A stretch of DNA of 13,720 bases from Gammaproteobacteria bacterium (GTDB lineage Bacteria; Pseudomonadota; Gammaproteobacteria; Arenicellales; JAHEKD01): the NCBI GenBank assembly GCA_024638545.1, contig JAHEKD010000014.1:387-14106 (forward strand), read 5' to 3'. Position numbers and translations under genes: made by a program. Position 1 is the stretch's first letter, and each line of letters starts with the position of its first letter. Under the pieces are notes generated by a model, which saw only the letters and a list, made by a program, of their open reading frames with translations, made no database searches and was not told the DNA's origin. Positions 6,183 through 13,720 of this stretch are shown here, one piece after another.

Positions 6183-8335
6183 CAAATCAAGCCGATCCCA
6201 AAATGATCGATATCTCTTCAGCAGCTGCCAGCCTAGTTAGTCCCGAGCCGCAGATTAGCGTGGACTCGCCTAAACGATTTATTAATCGCGAACTCTCCTG
6301 GCTGGCTTTTAATCAGAGGGTTGTTGAAGAGGCGATGAATAATTCACACCCAATCTACGCGCGCCTGCGTTTCTTATCTATTTCCGCAACTAATCTCGAA
6401 GAGTTTTACATGGTGCGCGTGGCCGGGCTCATGGGTCAATTACGTGCCCAGGTGCAATCAATCAGTCCGGATGGTCTAAGTGTCAAACAGCAGCTGGATG
6501 CAATTCACAATGATGCGGCCAAACTGATTGAAATCCAGCAGAACTGCTGGAAGGAGTTGCAAAAATTACTGCCTAAAGCCGGCATTAGCTTGCTTAAATC
6601 CGAACAGCTTCTCAGTGATGACAATGCCTGGTTGAGGGACTATTTCACCAATGACATCATGCCGGTATTAACACCCATTGCTGTCGATCCTTCTCATCCA
6701 TTTCCATTTATTCGCAATCTAGGCTACAGCATCGCCATGCAGCTCTACGATCCCGAGCAGGAAAGAACGCTGATCGGACTGGTGGTTATTCCAACTCAAC
6801 TGGATGGCTATATTCGTTTACCTGATCATGGTGAGAGGCGTGGACGCTTCATACACATCTTTGATTTGTTAATCCACTTCAGGGCCCTGTTATTCCCGGA
6901 TTTTAAAATGCAGGGATTCGGCTACTTTCATGTCATCAGAGATTCCGAGTTAGGTGTTGATGAAGAGGCAGAGGATTTAGTCAGCCTGTTTGAAAATGCA
7001 CTGAAGCGTCGCCAGCGGGGCATGGTCATTCGTCTTACTGTTAATGATTCAATGCCGGACTATTTGCTTGAATTCCTGAAAGATGAGTTTGATGTTTCTG
7101 ACGAGGACACCTTCCGTCTCAAGGGCGTGATCGGCCTGACTGCCGTATCGCAATTAATAGGCAGCAGGCCAAAACACGATTTTCCGCCATTCAACCCCAG
7201 GTTTCCCGAACGTATTCGGGAACATGAAGATGACTGCTTTTCAGCCATTAAGGAAAAAGACTTTGTAGTCCATCATCCATTTGAAAGCTTTGACGTGGTC
7301 GTGCAGTTCTTACGCCAGGCTGCCAAAGACCCAAAGGTGGTGGCCATCAAGCAAACGCTGTATCGTACCAGCGAAGATTCACCGATAATCAATGCACTGC
7401 GTGAAGCGGCCGAAAACGGGAAAAGCGTCACCGCCATGGTCGAACTGAAGGCCCGTTTTGATGAAGCTGCGAATATACGATGGGCTCGTGATTTAGAGCG
7501 AAGCGGCGTACAGGTCGTCTACGGATTTATTGATCTTAAGACGCACGCAAAAGTGTCACTGGTCACTCGGCGTGAAGGCCATGAACTGCACACCTATGTT
7601 CACCTTGGCACCGGAAACTATCATCCCATTACGGCTAAAATCTATACAGATCTATCGTTTTTCACCGCAGATCCGATATTGTGTAAAGATGCCGGAATAT
7701 TGTTTAACTACATGACCTCGTACACCAAGCCCAGCTCAATGCAAAAACTGATTGCAGCACCATTTAATATGCGCAAAACGATCATCGAACTGATAGACAA
7801 CGAAATAATATTAGCTAAAAAAGGTCAGCCGGCGAGCATATGGTTTAAAGTAAATTCTCTTGTTGATCCGAAGGTTATTGATAAACTCTACGAGGCATCA
7901 GCGCATGGTGTAAAGATAAAACTGGTTATCAGAGGTATATGCTGCCTGCGACCTGGCATTCCCGGTTTATCTGAAAATATTTTGGTTAAGTCAATTATTG
8001 GCCGATTTCTGGAGCATTCCAGAATATACTGTTTTGGCAATGCCAAAAATATGCCATCTGATGAAGCGCTGGTATTTATATCCTCGGCTGATCTGATGCC
8101 CAGGAACCTCGACCGCCGGGTTGAGACCATGGTGCCGATTGAGAATAGGACCGTGCACCGTCAAATTTTGGAGCAGATTATGGTAGCCAACATGAAAGAT
8201 AACTGCCAAAGCTGGATCTTAGGCAAAAACGGCAAATACAAGCGCTACGTGCGACCCGGGCCCAAAGTCAGTGCACACGAGTATTTTATCAACAATCCAA
8301 GCCTCTCGGGACGCGGCAAAGCCCTGCGAAAATAA
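6179..8335 (+). CDS. ppk1: Polyphosphate kinase 1
   Basis: Makes inorganic polyphosphate from the terminal phosphate of ATP, reversibly, at the cytoplasmic face of the inner membrane. At 718 residues it is a full-length PPK1 (E. coli 688) with a somewhat extended N-terminus. The N-terminal domain begins at RFINRELSWLAFNQRVVEEA; the middle domain carries SFDVVVQFLRQAA and KQTLYRTS. The autophosphorylated His of E. coli (His435) corresponds to His456 in KTHAKVSLV; HLGTGNYHP follows at 475-483. The second active-site His (E. coli 592) is His613 in GRFLEHSRIY. The His456-to-His613 distance of 157 equals that in E. coli. Family residues RGICCLRPG and SSADLMPRNLDRRVE are intact. The start overlaps the small upstream gene by 4 bp; an in-frame ATG at codon 9 is an alternative. 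Co-location with phosphate uptake genes fits polyphosphate storage. Confidence 0.97.
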   Translation: MTNQADPKMIDISSAAASLVSPEPQISVDSPKRFINRELSWLAFNQRVVEEAMNNSHPIYARLRFLSISATNLEEFYMVRVAGLMGQLRAQVQSISPDGLSVKQQLDAIHNDAAKLIEIQQNCWKELQKLLPKAGISLLKSEQLLSDDNAWLRDYFTNDIMPVLTPIAVDPSHPFPFIRNLGYSIAMQLYDPEQERTLIGLVVIPTQLDGYIRLPDHGERRGRFIHIFDLLIHFRALLFPDFKMQGFGYFHVIRDSELGVDEEAEDLVSLFENALKRRQRGMVIRLTVNDSMPDYLLEFLKDEFDVSDEDTFRLKGVIGLTAVSQLIGSRPKHDFPPFNPRFPERIREHEDDCFSAIKEKDFVVHHPFESFDVVVQFLRQAAKDPKVVAIKQTLYRTSEDSPIINALREAAENGKSVTAMVELKARFDEAANIRWARDLERSGVQVVYGFIDLKTHAKVSLVTRREGHELHTYVHLGTGNYHPITAKIYTDLSFFTADPILCKDAGILFNYMTSYTKPSSMQKLIAAPFNMRKTIIELIDNEIILAKKGQPASIWFKVNSLVDPKVIDKLYEASAHGVKIKLVIRGICCLRPGIPGLSENILVKSIIGRFLEHSRIYCFGNAKNMPSDEALVFISSADLMPRNLDRRVETMVPIENRTVHRQILEQIMVANMKDNCQSWILGKNGKYKRYVRPGPKVSAHEYFINNPSLSGRGKALRK

Positions 8336-8485
8336 TCACTTGAGTTTTGTCAGGTTGGATTACCTGCTTGTCAGTATATTCCTCTAAGCGGCATATACCT
8401 GTATGCTGCCGGGTCAACTGATCGAACCGGCAACTATCGCACTTAAAATTATACTGACTACCCGTTAATCAAAAGGACAACAGCA
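8336..8485 (+). other. ppk1-kbl intergenic region with inverted repeats
   Basis: This 150-bp gap has no gene. It holds CAGGT-N6-ACCTG (8351-8366), two TTGTCAG copies 21 bp apart (8347 and 8368), a hairpin GCGGCATA-TACCTG-TATGCTGC (8388-8409, one G-T pair) and a second weaker GCCGG/CCGGC stem (8408-8431). No T-run follows either stem, so a classical terminator is not supported. The kbl promoter is presumably here, but I cannot place it with confidence. Confidence 0.3.
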
Positions 8486-9694
8486 ATGAATCAGGATTTC
8501 ATTGATAAAATTCAAGCGCAGATTTCTGAGATTCGGCGACAGGGTCTTTACAAGACGGAGCGAATTATAATATCCGCTCAGCAGCCCGAGATAAAGGTTA
8601 ATCACAATGTCGACGTGGTTAATTTTTGTGCCAACAATTATCTGGGTCTTGCCAATCATCCGCGGATTATCAAAGCCGCAAAAGAAGGACTGGATCAACA
8701 TGGTTACGGTATGGCGTCTGTGCGCTTTATTTGTGGCACTCAAGATGTTCATAAACAGCTCGAGGCATCGATAAGCCAGTTTTTAGGCATGGAGGATACC
8801 ATCCTTTATTCGTCCTGTTTTGATGCCAATGCCGGGTTGTTTGAAACCATCCTTGGGCCTGAAGATGCCGTCATATCCGACGCACTGAATCATGCATCCA
8901 TTATTGACGGGGTACGGTTGTGCAAGGCGAAGCGATTTCGCTACAAGAACAATGACATGAGTGATCTTGAATCCCAGTTAAATGCAGCTGTTGAAGCCGA
9001 ATGCCAGTTTAAGCTTATCGCAACCGATGGCGTATTTTCCATGGATGGAATAATTGCAAATTTACAGGGCATCTGCGACCTGGCCGAAAAATATGGAGCC
9101 ATGGTCATGGTCGATGATTCACACGCCGTTGGCTTTGTTGGCCAGAGCGGGCGAGGCTCTCATGAATATTGTGGCGTTCTAAACAGGGTTGATATCATCA
9201 CCGGCACGTTGGGAAAAGCGCTGGGTGGCGCATCTGGCGGCTTCACTTCAGGTAAATCTGAAATAATTGAATGGCTGCGACAGCGCTCACGTCCTTATCT
9301 GTTTTCTAACTCACTTGCACCGCCGATTGTGACAGCATCGCTGGAAGTACTGAAACTGCTTGAAAACGGTAACGAACTTCGCCGGCAGCTTAGCGAAAAC
9401 GCCGCTTATTTTAGGCAAAAGATGAGCGCTGCCGGCTTTGAACTCGCCGGCAACGATCACCCGATTATTCCGGTAATGATTGGTGATGCCGCATTAGCGA
9501 GCAAATTTTCAGACCAGTTACTGGAGCGTGGAATATATGTCATAGGTTTTTCTTATCCTGTTGTTCCCCATGGACAGGCGCGAATTCGCACCCAAATGTC
9601 AGCCGCACACAACCAGCAGCAGCTGGATCATGCAATATCCGCATTTACTGAAATCGGTCATGAACTGAAGGTCATTTCCGGGAAATATGAATGA
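8486..9694 (+). CDS. kbl: Glycine C-acetyltransferase (2-amino-3-ketobutyrate CoA ligase)
   Basis: PLP enzyme that cleaves 2-amino-3-oxobutyrate with CoA to glycine and acetyl-CoA, the second step of threonine breakdown through threonine dehydrogenase. At 402 residues it is almost the length of E. coli Kbl (398), and key residues fall at the same numbers: His136 in DALNHASI stacks on the cofactor, Asp210 and His213 in VDDSHAVGF contact PLP, and Lys244 in [10 protein letters not shown] forms the Schiff base. [14 protein letters not shown] near the N-terminus is also a family hallmark of the alpha-oxoamine synthases. AAAAGG lies about 9 nt before the ATG. The stop overlaps the tdh start by 4 bp (ATGA), so the two are translationally coupled and their unstable intermediate may be handed over directly. 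Confidence 0.97.
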   Translation: MNQDFIDKIQAQISEIRRQGLYKTERIIISAQQPEIKVNHNVDVVNFCANNYLGLANHPRIIKAAKEGLDQHGYGMASVRFICGTQDVHKQLEASISQFLGMEDTILYSSCFDANAGLFETILGPEDAVISDALNHASIIDGVRLCKAKRFRYKNNDMSDLESQLNAAVEAECQFKLIATDGVFSMDGIIANLQGICDLAEKYGAMVMVDDSHAVGFVGQSGRGSHEYCGVLNRVDIITGTLGKALGGASGGFTSGKSEIIEWLRQRSRPYLFSNSLAPPIVTASLEVLKLLENGNELRRQLSENAAYFRQKMSAAGFELAGNDHPIIPVMIGDAALASKFSDQLLERGIYVIGFSYPVVPHGQARIRTQMSAAHNQQQLDHAISAFTEIGHELKVISGKYE

Positions 9695-10716
9695 AAGCAC
9701 TGGCAAAAATTAAACCAGAACCGGGTATCTGGATGATTGATGCGCCTGAGCCCGATGTAGGCCATAACGATATTAAGATAAGAATAAAAAAATCTTCAAT
9801 ATGCGGCACGGATGTCCATATATATAACTGGGATCAATGGTCTCAGAAGACAGTACCTGTTCCAATGGTCATCGGTCATGAATATGTGGGCGAGGTAGTC
9901 GAACTGGGCCAGGAAGTCAAGGGCATAGAAATTGGAGACCGTGTTTCCGGTGAAGGCCACATCACATGCGGCTATTGCCGAAACTGCCGGGGCGGCCGAC
10001 GTCACTTATGTCGAAACACCGTCGGCGTCGGCGTCAATCGGGCGGGCTCTTTTGCACAGTACCTGGTTATCCCTGCCTTTAACGCATTCAAGATAGCCGA
10101 TGAAATCTCTGACGATTTAGCGGCCATCTTTGATCCCTATGGTAATGCCGTGCACACTGCACTGTCATTCGATCTGGTTGGTGAAGATGTGCTGATTACC
10201 GGCGCCGGTCCGATTGGAATTATGGCCGCAGCGATTTGCAAACATGTCGGTGCGCGCTATGTAGTTGTCACTGATGTTAACGATTACCGCCTGCAGCTTT
10301 GCAAGCAACTTGGTGCTACTGTTGCTGTGAATATCGCACAACAAAGTTTATCTGAAGTCATGGCCAGGCTTGGCATGACTGAAGGCTTCGATGTCGGTCT
10401 TGAAATGTCCGGTGTGCCGCAGGCGTTTAACAACATGCTTGATACAATGAACAATGGCGGCCGTGTAGCTATCCTGGGCATCCCATCGAGACCAGTAGAA
10501 TTTGATCTCAACAAAGTCATTTTTAAAGGCCTGACTTTAAAAGGCATCTACGGCCGAGAAATGTTTGAAACCTGGTATAAAATGGCCAGTCTGCTGCAGT
10601 CCGGGCTCAATATCGATAAAGTCATTACTCATCACTATCCTATAGATGATTTTCAAAAGGGCTTTGACATGATGCGCTCCGGGCAATCGGGCAAGGTTAT
10701 ACTTGATTGGGATTGA
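9691..10716 (+). CDS. tdh: L-threonine 3-dehydrogenase
   Basis: Zinc-dependent medium-chain dehydrogenase that oxidises L-threonine with NAD+ to 2-amino-3-oxobutyrate, the substrate of Kbl. Length is 341 residues, the same as E. coli Tdh. The catalytic zinc site is Cys38 (SSICGTDVH) with His63-Glu64 (IGHEYVG). The structural zinc site is complete: Cys93, Cys96, Cys99 and Cys107. The Rossmann motif is TGAGPIG (170-176). The order kbl-tdh with a 4-bp overlap matches the E. coli threonine utilisation operon, so the pair probably allows use of threonine as a source of glycine, acetyl-CoA and C1 units. No terminator is visible after the stop; the next 78 bp lead into a proC remnant. Confidence 0.97.
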   Translation: MKALAKIKPEPGIWMIDAPEPDVGHNDIKIRIKKSSICGTDVHIYNWDQWSQKTVPVPMVIGHEYVGEVVELGQEVKGIEIGDRVSGEGHITCGYCRNCRGGRRHLCRNTVGVGVNRAGSFAQYLVIPAFNAFKIADEISDDLAAIFDPYGNAVHTALSFDLVGEDVLITGAGPIGIMAAAICKHVGARYVVVTDVNDYRLQLCKQLGATVAVNIAQQSLSEVMARLGMTEGFDVGLEMSGVPQAFNNMLDTMNNGGRVAILGIPSRPVEFDLNKVIFKGLTLKGIYGREMFETWYKMASLLQSGLNIDKVITHHYPIDDFQKGFDMMRSGQSGKVILDWD

Positions 10717-10794
10717 AATTGATATATCAGTTTGCGTGGCGGTATTTCTGCTGTCAGTCAAATCAGTGGCTTAATTTATAAACATGGGATAGAC

Positions 10795-11296
10795 ATGGTA
10801 ACCACGCCCCTTGGTATTCTTGGAACTGGTCACTTGGCCAGCTATACCGTAGCAGGATTGAGAAATAATGCAGGTAATATTGATATCATTCTGTCTCCGC
10901 GAAATCGCACCGTAGCCAGAAATCTCGCTAAAAAATATGATTGTGAAATAGCAAGCTCGAATCAGGATGTAATAGACAGGTCGAACTACATACTCCTGGC
11001 CGTGCGGCCGCATCAACTCGGTGACTTGCTGGATGGCCTGGTTTTTGAATCAGCCGAGCTGGTGATTTCTGCGATTGCAGGTATGTCGATTAAGCAGGGA
11101 CTAAATCCAAGACAGGCTGAAATCATGATCAAGCAAACTGTACAGGGGGCAATCGATTATTCCGATAACAACAAAGCGGGCTAGCATTGCGACCGACGGT
11201 ACCTACACACTGGCGGGATTGCAGGCGTTGCGCAGCAGCCACTCAATAGCGGCCTGGTCAAAATCCATGCAGTCGGTACTGGAAAAACTGAGATAG
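10795..11296 (+). pseudogene. Decayed proC (pyrroline-5-carboxylate reductase) with internal deletion and frameshift
   Basis: ProC makes proline from pyrroline-5-carboxylate using NADPH. From the ATG at 10795 (GGGATAG just upstream) the first 100 or so residues look like a ProC NAD(P)-binding domain: TPLGILGTGHLASYTVAGL, ILLAVRPHQ, LVISAIAGMSIKQ. The reading then jumps directly to NPRQAEIMIKQTVQGA, which in intact ProC lies about 80 residues later, so the segment with the MPNTP and SGSGPAY motifs is missing. The frame stops at 11184, but in the +1 frame from about 11180 to 11296 the ProC C-terminus continues: DGTYTLAGLQALRSS and MQSVLEKLR, matching the SPGGTT-AGL region. A deletion plus a small frameshifting loss explains both. 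An in-frame ATG at 10732 exists but adds residues unlike ProC. Function as a reductase is not expected. Confidence 0.78.
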
Positions 11297-11316
11297 CAAA
11301 TTCCGGCATACCCCCG

Positions 11317-11988
11317 CTACCCAGTCAGTCCGAACAGTGACAGATCAAACTCTTTAAGTGTAGACAATATATAGTCTGCGTCCTGAAATCGGGATTTATC
11401 CATTTGAGGACTGGGCACAACCACAACCTGCATACCCGCCGCTTTACCCGCCTGTAATCCGGAAGGCGCATCCTCAAAGACCAGCGTTAGCTCGGCCTCA
11501 GCACCCAGTTCACTGGCGGCCTGCAAAAAAATATCGGGTGCAGGTTTGCCGTTTTTGATTTCAGGATTGTCACCTGTCACGACTGCATCAAACAGGTCAA
11601 ACCAGCTTCTATGCCTGCGCGTTTTTATTTCATAGAGCTCATGACTGGAACTTGATGCAAGCGCAATCGGAATCTTATTGCGGTGCAGAAGACGAACCAG
11701 ATCCTGTGCACCGGGCAAGGCTTTACAATGAGCAAAGCCGGCTTTTAGCAAATCATTGCGTTCATGAAGGTATTCTTCAGCAGTGATGGGCAATTCCAGC
11801 TGCTCAACCAGATAACGGGCAGAATCTATGGCAGGCCGACCGATCATATTGGCTTTTAACGACCAGTCAAATGTTTTACCAAAGCGCCCTACTATCGCTT
11901 GCGTAACGCTGGTATAGACAATTTCTGTGTCCAGTAATAGCCCGTCCATATCAAATAATGCATACGAGAAACCCGGGGTTTGATTCAT
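11317..11988 (-). CDS. HAD-superfamily phosphatase, similar to pseudouridine-5'-phosphatase (HDHD1/GS1 type)
   Basis: Cytoplasmic HAD hydrolase of 223 residues. Motif I is LFDMDGLLLDTE with nucleophile Asp13 and acid/base Asp15; motif II is the Ser run ALASSSSH (about 110-116); motif III is GKPAPDIF with Lys148; motif IV is VFEDAPSG with Glu172-Asp173. A helical cap sits between motifs I and II, as in the beta-phosphoglucomutase-like subgroup. The stretch around SSHELYEIKTRRHRSWFDLF, the TGDNPEIKNGKPAPDIFL segment and the ending ELFG-type C-terminus (here LSLFGLTG) closely follow human PUDP (HDHD1) as I remember it, so a sugar or nucleotide phosphate is the likely substrate; pseudouridine 5'-phosphate is an inference. 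Its ATG overlaps the stop of the LysR gene by 4 bp (ATGA), so it is the second gene of that operon. Confidence 0.88.
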   Translation of the reverse strand: MNQTPGFSYALFDMDGLLLDTEIVYTSVTQAIVGRFGKTFDWSLKANMIGRPAIDSARYLVEQLELPITAEEYLHERNDLLKAGFAHCKALPGAQDLVRLLHRNKIPIALASSSSHELYEIKTRRHRSWFDLFDAVVTGDNPEIKNGKPAPDIFLQAASELGAEAELTLVFEDAPSGLQAGKAAGMQVVVVPSPQMDKSRFQDADYILSTLKEFDLSLFGLTG

Positions 11989-12827
11989 TTAGCCTGTATA
12001 GAAGTTAGCGATTGATTGATAAATTGGTAATTTGGCGATTCTCTCAGGTATACAGCATAAATCTGGCGTTCAAGGATTGGCGCATCGGGAACTTCATATA
12101 GACTGTTTTCCTTGAGATGTTGTGTAACCGCCTGTCTGGCCAGATAAGCCGCCCCCCCGCCAGAGAGCATGAGTTTCAGCGCCAGCCTTGATTGATTAAC
12201 CCGGCGGGTTGCAGGCTGATGATCTGTGAACAGACGTGCATGTTCGAGCAGGAAATCATAACCCCAATCCACCATGATGTAATCCTCACCGATGGCTGCG
12301 TCACAATCCTGATTGGGCTTATTTGAGACCAGCATTAGAGGCATGGCAAGCGTTTTCCTGACAATAAGCTCGGTGAGCTCGGGTGGTTCAAAGATAAAGA
12401 TCAGGTCCAGCGCACCATCGAGCAGCTGCCTGATTAAAAAAGCATGGTCGTGAGATTCTGCAACAAGATTTAAGTTTGGAAACTCCACGTGAAGTCGCTC
12501 CAGCCAATCCAGCAGGATTATATCCCAGAGGATAAATAATCCCCCTACAGCTAATATTGGCGCTTGCTGATCATCAGTGGCAGTCTCTTGCTGCGCACGC
12601 CTCCAAACAGCCATAATCGATCTCGCATGTCCTAGAAATCGCTGGCCTGCCGCAGTTAATTCAACTGTTCGTGATGTCCGGTTGAATAATTTACACCCCA
12701 GCTCTTGCTCGAGTGTGTGTAGGCGCGCACTTACCGTCGATTGGGTAACAAAAAGCGTATCTGCCGTTTTTTTAAAGTGGTGCGTGCGGTTCAGTTCCAG
12801 CACGGTCTTCAGTTGATCAATATTCAT
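11985..12827 (-). CDS. LysR-family transcriptional regulator
   Basis: DNA-binding regulator of 280 residues from the ATG at 12827. The winged helix-turn-helix is at residues 1-60: MNIDQLKTVLELNRTHHF, then TADTLFVTQSTVSARLHTLE as the helix-turn-helix, followed by LGCKLFNRTSRTVELTAAG. Residues from about 85 to 280 form the periplasmic-binding-protein-like effector domain (ILAVGGLFILWDIILLDWLERL; LSGGGAAYLARQAV near 215-228). A longer frame begins with TTG at 12893 and would add 22 residues before the normal LysR start; it has no support, and it would run through a palindrome cluster. No Shine-Dalgarno sequence is seen at 12827. The gene is divergent from gabD, the usual arrangement for a LysR regulator and its target, and is followed by the HAD gene. 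The inducer is unknown. Confidence 0.93.
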   Translation of the reverse strand: MNIDQLKTVLELNRTHHFKKTADTLFVTQSTVSARLHTLEQELGCKLFNRTSRTVELTAAGQRFLGHARSIMAVWRRAQQETATDDQQAPILAVGGLFILWDIILLDWLERLHVEFPNLNLVAESHDHAFLIRQLLDGALDLIFIFEPPELTELIVRKTLAMPLMLVSNKPNQDCDAAIGEDYIMVDWGYDFLLEHARLFTDHQPATRRVNQSRLALKLMLSGGGAAYLARQAVTQHLKENSLYEVPDAPILERQIYAVYLRESPNYQFINQSLTSIQAK

Positions 12828-12849
12828 TATATAAAGTCTAACATCATCA

Positions 12850-12899
12850 ATTGAATATTTCGATTGATTCAATTGAATTAATTCAATTTTCAATATGAA
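12850..12899. promoter_or_regulatory. Cluster of ATTGAAT/ATTCAAT palindromes, probable LysR operator
   Basis: Within 50 bp there are several copies of ATTGAAT or its complement ATTCAAT: 12850-12856, 12867-12873, 12872-12878, 12881-12887, plus partial copies at 12863 and 12889-12899. They combine into perfect palindromes: ATTCAATTGAAT (12867-12878) and the 18-bp AATTGAATTAATTCAATT (12871-12888). The cluster lies 23-72 bp upstream of the lysR start and about 60-110 bp upstream of the promoter proposed for gabD. LysR proteins bind dyads of the T-N11-A kind in such places and often regulate both directions. The assignment to this regulator is inference from position. Confidence 0.6.
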
Positions 12900-12957
12900 A
12901 AAAGTAACCTAAAATGGTGCAGTTTAACTTTATTCGTACGCAAAAACGGGGTTTGGA

Positions 12958-12986
12958 TTGACCCTGAAACATTCAAGGAGTATAAC
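12958..12986 (+). promoter_or_regulatory. Sigma-70 promoter candidate for gabD
   Basis: TTGACC (12958-12963) and TATAAC (12981-12986) are separated by exactly 17 bp and each match the consensus hexamers at five of six positions. The start of transcription would fall near 12993, giving a leader of about 207 nt before the gabD ATG. The operator-like palindromes lie just upstream, consistent with LysR-type activation. Confidence 0.5.
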
Positions 12987-13199
12987 ATTCTATCCGTTAT
13001 CTACCTTCGGAGCCTTAAGAAAAAGTCATGAGTTGCAATTTTTGGTTAGATCAGTTTAATCGGGCATTTCAAATGCTTGTCAACAGATTGATTTTTTTGG
13101 GCGTATCGCGCCTTCAACCCGATATTCTAAACACCAGATTTATGTGTACAGGCGCACTTTTAGTGGGTCTTTACATTATGACAAACTCAGGTACCTATT
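12987..13199 (+). other. Leader region upstream of gabD
   Basis: About 210 bp between the proposed promoter and gabD. It contains an open frame from ATG 13028 to 13213 (61 codons) that overlaps the gabD start by 14 nt in another frame. The protein has no recognisable features, apart from a short hydrophobic stretch near its end, and no good ribosome-binding site. I see no riboswitch or terminator that I can name. The leader is longer than needed for simple initiation. Confidence 0.3.
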
Positions 13200-13720
13200 A
13201 TGCAACTGAATGATTCAAGATTATTTCGTCAGCAGTGTTATATCGACGGACAATGGCAAGATGCTGATGACAAGGCCACAATAAATGTAACCAATCCGGC
13301 TAACGGAGACGTGCTCGGCACTGTGCCAAAGATGGGTGCCGGTGAAACGCGCAAGGCAATCGAAGCAGCCAATTCGTCCTGGCAGGCATGGCGCATTTTA
13401 ACAGCCAAGGAAAGAGCCGCCTTACTTCGCCGCTGGTTCGATTTAATGATCGAAAACAAAGATGACCTGGCTAGAATCATGACGCTTGAGCAAGGTAAGC
13501 CGCTTGCAGAATCTCAAGGTGAAGTCGTCTATGGCGCTTCATTTGTCGAGTGGTTTGCCGAGGAAGGCAAACGCATTTATGGCGAGACGATTCCCGGACA
13601 TCTTGCTGACAAACGTATTGTAGTTATTAAACAACCCATTGGTGTTGTGGCCGCAATTACACCCTGGAACTTTCCCAACGCGATGATAACCCGGAAATGT
13701 GCACCCGCACTGGCGGCAGG
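13200..13720 (+). CDS. gabD: NADP+-dependent succinate-semialdehyde dehydrogenase GabD (partial, 3' end off the window)
   Basis: Oxidises succinate semialdehyde to succinate, the last step in use of GABA (4-aminobutyrate). The visible 173 codons closely follow E. coli GabD as I remember it: LNDSRLFRQQ at the N-terminus, VTNPANGDVLGTVPKMGA, LTAKERAALLRRWF, MTLEQGKPLAESQGE, FAEEGKRIYGETIPGH and IKQPIGVVAAITPWNFP (the last with the aldehyde dehydrogenase PWNFP motif at 155-159). The catalytic Cys and Glu lie beyond the window. The start at 13200 aligns with the E. coli start (MKLNDSNLFRQQ); the ribosome-binding site is weak (AGG about 8 nt upstream). It is divergent from the lysR-HAD pair. GabT or a related transaminase may follow to the right. 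The NADP+ preference is taken from the family. Confidence 0.95.
   Translation, partial: MQLNDSRLFRQQCYIDGQWQDADDKATINVTNPANGDVLGTVPKMGAGETRKAIEAANSSWQAWRILTAKERAALLRRWFDLMIENKDDLARIMTLEQGKPLAESQGEVVYGASFVEWFAEEGKRIYGETIPGHLADKRIVVIKQPIGVVAAITPWNFPNAMITRKCAPALAA

Noticed and set aside
8388..8431. Intrinsic terminator after ppk1
   Set aside because: Two stems can be drawn, but no T-run follows either one on the plus strand.
12828..12893. N-terminal extension of the LysR protein from a TTG codon
   Set aside because: The family N-terminus aligns with the ATG at 12827, and the added stretch is the palindrome cluster rather than protein-like sequence.
13028..13213. 61-codon plus-strand frame as a real gene
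   Set aside because: It overlaps the gabD start, lacks a good ribosome-binding site and shows no family features; kept only as a low-interest leader observation.

Overview
The window looks like a chromosomal segment of a gammaproteobacterium. The visible start of the succinate-semialdehyde dehydrogenase is very close to the enterobacterial GabD as I remember it, and kbl-tdh is arranged as in Escherichia coli. Base composition is moderate, slightly AT-rich between genes. I see no mobile element, CRISPR array, rRNA or tRNA gene.

Left part (1-8335) is a phosphate region built around a divergent intergenic stretch at 3564-4031. To the left, on the minus strand, run pstS, a phoU-like gene, pstC and pstA (cut by the window edge; pstB is presumably beyond). 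These encode the high-affinity phosphate ABC transporter and its signalling partner. A clear Pho box (three TTGTCA-like units at 11-bp steps) lies upstream of pstS. The PhoU-like protein is unusual: it carries a C-terminal domain resembling low-molecular-weight tyrosine phosphatase / arsenate reductase, but without the catalytic Cys and Arg. To the right, on the plus strand, run a Na+/phosphate cotransporter with a PhoU-like tail, a small unrecognised lysine-rich protein, and polyphosphate kinase ppk1, whose start overlaps the small gene by 4 bp. Together the region covers uptake by two routes, control, and storage of phosphate as polyphosphate.

Middle part (8336-11296): kbl and tdh overlap by 4 bp and form the threonine-to-glycine route (threonine -> 2-amino-3-oxobutyrate -> glycine + acetyl-CoA). 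Behind them lies a decayed proC (pyrroline-5-carboxylate reductase) with an internal deletion of about 80 codons and a frameshift near its 3' end.

Right part (11317-13720): a minus-strand pair, a LysR-type regulator followed by a HAD phosphatase strikingly like animal pseudouridine-5'-phosphatase, again with a 4-bp overlap. Divergent from it is gabD (succinate-semialdehyde dehydrogenase, cut by the right edge). The gap between them holds a dense cluster of ATTGAAT/ATTCAAT palindromes, a good sigma-70 promoter and a leader of about 200 nt. This layout suggests the LysR protein controls gabD and itself.

The points most worth a second look are the PhoU-pseudophosphatase fusion, the lysine-rich protein coupled to ppk1, the proC remnant, and the palindrome array between lysR and gabD.
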